Assembly (NCBI GenBank): GCA_028823035.1
Contig: JAPKCI010000008.1
Location: 1-64,000 of the forward strand
DNA length: 64,000 nt
Origin: Rubripirellula sp.
Lineage (GTDB): Bacteria; Planctomycetota; Planctomycetia; Pirellulales; Pirellulaceae
Reading direction: 5' to 3'
Shown: positions 60,855 to 64,000 of the stretch, in pieces
Position numbering within the stretch: position 1 is the stretch's first letter
Layout of the letters: every line of letters begins with the position of its first letter
Made by a program: the position numbers and the translations under genes
The notes under the pieces: model-generated
Told to the model about the DNA's origin: nothing
Database searches by the model: none
What the model saw: the letters and a program-made list of their open reading frames with translations, nothing else

Positions 60855-61027
60855 CGAAACGACCACAATCTGGTAATGGAATAGCAAATACGCCGGCCCT
60901 GCGGGACGGTCGTGTCACGATTCTGACCTATCAAAGGCAAATCGGGTAGGCCGAGGCTGGCGGCCGCTGGTCGTTGCAGTATCCAGAGTCCGGGGCTGTT
61001 CGAGTTGCCGGTATTCAAAACAACGGG

Positions 61028-61093
61028 CCCTGCCCTGTCAAAGGCTAGACCCTGCCCTGTCAAAGACTAGACCCTGCCCTGTCTAAGGCTAGG
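61028..61093. repeat. 22-bp tandem repeat (CCCTGCCCTGTCAAAGRCTAGA) x3 upstream of ftsY
   Basis: Units at 61028, 61050, 61072. Confidence 0.96.
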
Positions 61094-61525
61094 CCGGCCC
61101 TTCCCCCTGCTCAGGCGTGTTGTGATGCGATTCTGATCTCCGCCGCCGGAAAAATGAGGTTCAGGGTCCCTACGCCACTCGCATTGGAAAGCAAATTATC
61201 CGTAACCCGCATCCTTTCACAAGACTACCCAGAATAGGTAGTTGGGAACTCTTTGTTAACCAGTACTGAATGCAACCCAAAGCCAAGATTCTTGAGTGAT
61301 TTCTTCGTAAAACACGTTGTTCATGCTTCGCAGGTCCGATACCTACTTTTGATATATGAGCATGGTTCGGAAAGTCGATTGCCCCTAACGGTCAATAGAC
61401 GGCGTTTTAAGCAACCGATCGCGGAAATGTTTCTGTGCATCCGTCGACACTTTTTGTCGTACGGAATCATGTAGTGTGCTTAGCACCTAAACTCGAAATG
61501 AATAACTGGGGAGTTAATAAAGCAA

Positions 61526-62800
61526 ATGAAGCTTACCAAATTGGCGTTGATCGCCGCGATTGCTTGCGGAACTTACGCAGGTAACGTCTTTGCCGATCAG
61601 ACAAATGATATTCAGTTGGTTTCCTGTGAGTCGAATTGCGACTGCGGCGAGCCGGTTTGCGGATGCGAGCCAGCTTGTGACAGTGACGCATGTGACGGCG
61701 GTTGCGACTCCGGTTGCGATTCCGCTGGTTGCGGACTCGGACTCGGACTTGGCGATTGCGGACTTGGCGATTGCTTGAGTTGCGGCGATTGCTGCTTGGG
61801 CGACCCGTACACTCTGTTCGGCGAGTGCCACGGCATCACCGCAGGTGGTTGGATGCAGTTGGGTTATTTCACCAATCCCACCATCAACTTCAACAGATAC
61901 TCTCAAAAAGTCCAGCTTCAGCAAGGTTGGTTGTTCGCTGAGAAGGCGATCGACGCTTCCTGTGGGTTCGACTTGGGTGGACGCGTTGATTACATCTACG
62001 GTACTGACGGACCTGACACTCAGGCCTTCGGTAACCCTGCTGGGACCTACGATTTCAACAACGGCTGGAACAACGGTGGTCAGTATGGCTCCGCTCTTCC
62101 ACAGTTGTACATGGAAGCTGGTTATGGCGACCTGTCGGTCAAGGTTGGTCACTTCTACACCATCATCGGTTACGAAGTTGTCCAAGCTACTGGCAACTTC
62201 TTCTACAGCCATGCAAACACGATGTACAACAGTGAGCCTTTCACTCATACCGGTGCATTGGTCACGTATGACCACAGCGACGATATCACCCTTTACGGTG
62301 GATACGTTGAAGGTTACGACAGTGGGTTTGAGGACAATGGCGATGCGTTCCTTGGTGGTGCATCTCTGGGTCTGACCGACCGTCTTGATGTGACCTATGC
62401 CGCTATCGGTGGTCGCCTCAACACCAACCCCAACGGTGGTGTTGTGGAGAAGGGCTACATGCATTCGGTCGTTGCGACTTATGCTGTTAACTGCGATGTT
62501 CAGTACATCATGCAAAGTGATTACCTGGACACCGACCAACGTGAGTCGATTGGCATCAACCAGTACTTGATCAAAACGATCAATGACTGCACTGGAATCG
62601 GAGCTCGTTTCGAGTGGTGGAATACGACTCCAACTGTTGGTGGCGCTGACTTCGATACCTACAACCTGACGGTTGGTGTCAACCATCGTCAGCATGCCAA
62701 CCTGACTTGGCGTCCTGAACTGCGATATGACTGGTACGATGGACTCGGTGGCAACGTAGACAGCTTCAAGTTCGCTGTTGACGCAGTCATGACATTCTAA
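61526..62800 (+). CDS. outer-membrane beta-barrel (porin-like) protein with Cys/Asp/Gly-rich N-terminal segment
   Basis: 424 aa; signal peptide MKLTKLALIAAIACGTYAGNVFA; CESNCDCGEPVCGCEPACDSDACDGGCDSGCDSAGC; GWMQLGYF..., LPQLYMEAGYGDLSVKVGHFYTIIGYE; alternating aromatic barrel-like C-terminus. Confidence 0.85.
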   Translation: MKLTKLALIAAIACGTYAGNVFADQTNDIQLVSCESNCDCGEPVCGCEPACDSDACDGGCDSGCDSAGCGLGLGLGDCGLGDCLSCGDCCLGDPYTLFGECHGITAGGWMQLGYFTNPTINFNRYSQKVQLQQGWLFAEKAIDASCGFDLGGRVDYIYGTDGPDTQAFGNPAGTYDFNNGWNNGGQYGSALPQLYMEAGYGDLSVKVGHFYTIIGYEVVQATGNFFYSHANTMYNSEPFTHTGALVTYDHSDDITLYGGYVEGYDSGFEDNGDAFLGGASLGLTDRLDVTYAAIGGRLNTNPNGGVVEKGYMHSVVATYAVNCDVQYIMQSDYLDTDQRESIGINQYLIKTINDCTGIGARFEWWNTTPTVGGADFDTYNLTVGVNHRQHANLTWRPELRYDWYDGLGGNVDSFKFAVDAVMTF

Positions 62801-62885
62801 GGCACCAAGGAATCCGCGCGGGGGGTGCCGAGCGTTTCTCCCCGACGTTAGCAATCGCCGAAACCGCGGATTCATTGAAAATCTG

Positions 62886-62921
62886 ACCCGGTCAGCCCGC
62901 TTGGGGTGACCGGGTTTTTTT
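62886..62921 (+). terminator. intrinsic terminator downstream of the first porin-like gene
   Basis: ACCCGGTCA-gcccgcttgggg-TGACCGGGT followed by T-run. Confidence 0.93.
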
Positions 62922-63072
62922 ATGCGCTGTTGGAATCAGCATGCGGTTCAGTTGGGGCAATTATCCTCGCTGATCGGAATACTTTTACAGCTTGCAGTCC
63001 CATGACGGAAACGTTAGGTGCAAGTTCCTTTTGGACGCTGAAGATGATGCCCCCAACCGTCGATGATTTAGA

Positions 63073-63102
63073 TAACTGATGAGCTCTTAACTGATGAGCT
63101 CT
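63073..63102. repeat. 15-bp direct repeat (TAACTGATGAGCTCT) x2 between the two porin-like paralogs
   Basis: Direct reading. Confidence 0.93.
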
Positions 63103-63227
63103 ATTCGTATCAGGTTGGATTGGTTGGCGGTTTCCGTCATCAACCTCCCACTGACACAACAGATTGCTCAGCGAATCTCGCTGGGTCGATTAACTCAAGA
63201 ACAAGAACCATTGGGAGTTCACCAGCG

Positions 63228-64000
63228 ATGAAACTTAGTAAATTGGCGTTGATCGCCGCGATTGCTTGCGGAACCTACGCAGGTAACGTCTTTGCCCAGC
63301 AGTCAAATGATATTCAGATGGTTTCCTGCGAGTCGAATTGCGACTGTGGCGAGCCAGTTTGCGGATGCGAGCCAGCTTGTGATGGCGATGCATGTGATGG
63401 TGGTTGCGACTCAGGCTGTGATTCAGCGGGTTGTGGGCTCGACATTGGCCTTTGTGATCGAATTTCAAGTCTCGCCTGCCGTGACTGCTGCATCGGTGAC
63501 CCATGGCAATTGTTCGGTGAGTGCAATCGAATTACTGCCGGCGGTTGGTTGCAGACTGCATATCAGTCAGACTTGCAAGGTTTTGGGCTGGGTTCTGCAG
63601 GACGCAGTAATTTCAATAGCTACCCTAAGCACTTTCAACTTCAGCAAGGCTGGTTGTTTGCAGAGAGGGCGATTGATGCTTCTTGCGGATTTGATATCGG
63701 CGGCCGTGTTGACTTCCTTTACGGTACTGACGCTCAAGACGTTCAGGCCTTCGGCAATCCCGGCGGTACTCGATACGATAATTCCTGGGACAATGGTACT
63801 CAGTACGGTTCGGCTTTACCGCAGTTGTACTTGGAAGTTGGCTATGGCGATCTTTCAGCAAAGATTGGTCATGTGCTGACCAACATAGGTTACGAATCGG
63901 TTGAATCTACTAAGAACTTCTTCTCTAGCCACTCGTTTGCGTTCAATATTTCTCAGGTGTCGTACACCGCAACGGGTATTGTTGCCACCTACTCAGGCAT
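63228..64000 (+). CDS. second porin-like paralog, partial (runs off the window end)
   Basis: Frame from ATG 63228: MKLSKLALIAAIACGTYAGNVFAQQSNDIQMVSCESNCDCGEPVCGCEPACDGDACDGGCDSGCDSAGCGLDIGLC... open to 64000; missing from the ORF track because no stop lies inside the window. Confidence 0.9.
   Translation, partial: MKLSKLALIAAIACGTYAGNVFAQQSNDIQMVSCESNCDCGEPVCGCEPACDGDACDGGCDSGCDSAGCGLDIGLCDRISSLACRDCCIGDPWQLFGECNRITAGGWLQTAYQSDLQGFGLGSAGRSNFNSYPKHFQLQQGWLFAERAIDASCGFDIGGRVDFLYGTDAQDVQAFGNPGGTRYDNSWDNGTQYGSALPQLYLEVGYGDLSAKIGHVLTNIGYESVESTKNFFSSHSFAFNISQVSYTATGIVATYSG

Noticed and set aside
61514-62875. 453-aa antisense ORF opposite the first porin-like gene
   Set aside because: Covers the same span as a well-supported gene with signal peptide and paralog; the antisense reading has no recognisable motif and is explained by codon bias
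63262-63879. 205-aa plus-strand ORF listed in the track
   Set aside because: Wrong frame; the true gene starts at 63228 in another frame and is a clear paralog of the upstream porin-like gene
1-64000. CRISPR array
   Set aside because: All tandem repeats are head-to-tail without unique spacers and have 11-36-bp units; no cas gene recognised
1-64000. Prophage, integrase or transposon
   Set aside because: No transposase, integrase, terminase or capsid-like protein and no long terminal inverted repeats were recognised

Overview
The 64 kb window is typical of a Planctomycetota (Pirellula/Rhodopirellula-like) chromosome. This is inferred from DUF1501, PSD1 (DUF1549/DUF1553), PVC-type cytochrome, DUF1080 and DUF1559 proteins and from secreted beta-barrel proteins with Cys/Asp-rich N-termini. 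From left to right it holds: (i) a catabolic/transport locus (TauE/SafE permease, MFS, TauD-like dioxygenase, aldo/keto reductase, DUF1080, Gfo/Idh/MocA, kelch, esterase, sugar isomerase); (ii) a PVC cytochrome-DUF1501-PSD1/LamG gene set; (iii) nusA-infB-rbfA, an H1-tailed protein and a YebC family gene; (iv) a TetR-HlyD-RND efflux operon; (v) thrS and a double PSCyt1-type protein; (vi) aroF-methyltransferase-rpmF-fabD-fabG-acpP-fabF; (vii) clpX; (viii) a UbiA-like gene beside a truncated TIM-barrel isomerase relic; (ix) a cluster of repeat-bearing lipoproteins/secreted proteins plus a broken DUF1559 gene and a lipoprotein-like methyltransferase; (x) miaE, ftsY and two tandem porin-like paralogs, the second cut by the window end. 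No tRNA, rRNA, CRISPR array, prophage or transposase was recognised. The most notable signals are: about nine intergenic tandem-repeat patches of 11-22 bp, each with its own sequence, some abutting stop codons; structured, terminator-like leaders at nusA and infB; an apparently catalytically dead endonuclease III-like domain fused to a histone-H1-like tail; a SAM methyltransferase with a lipobox; and a local family of paralogous secreted proteins with no recognised function. All calls come from reading the sequence and from family knowledge. No database search was run.
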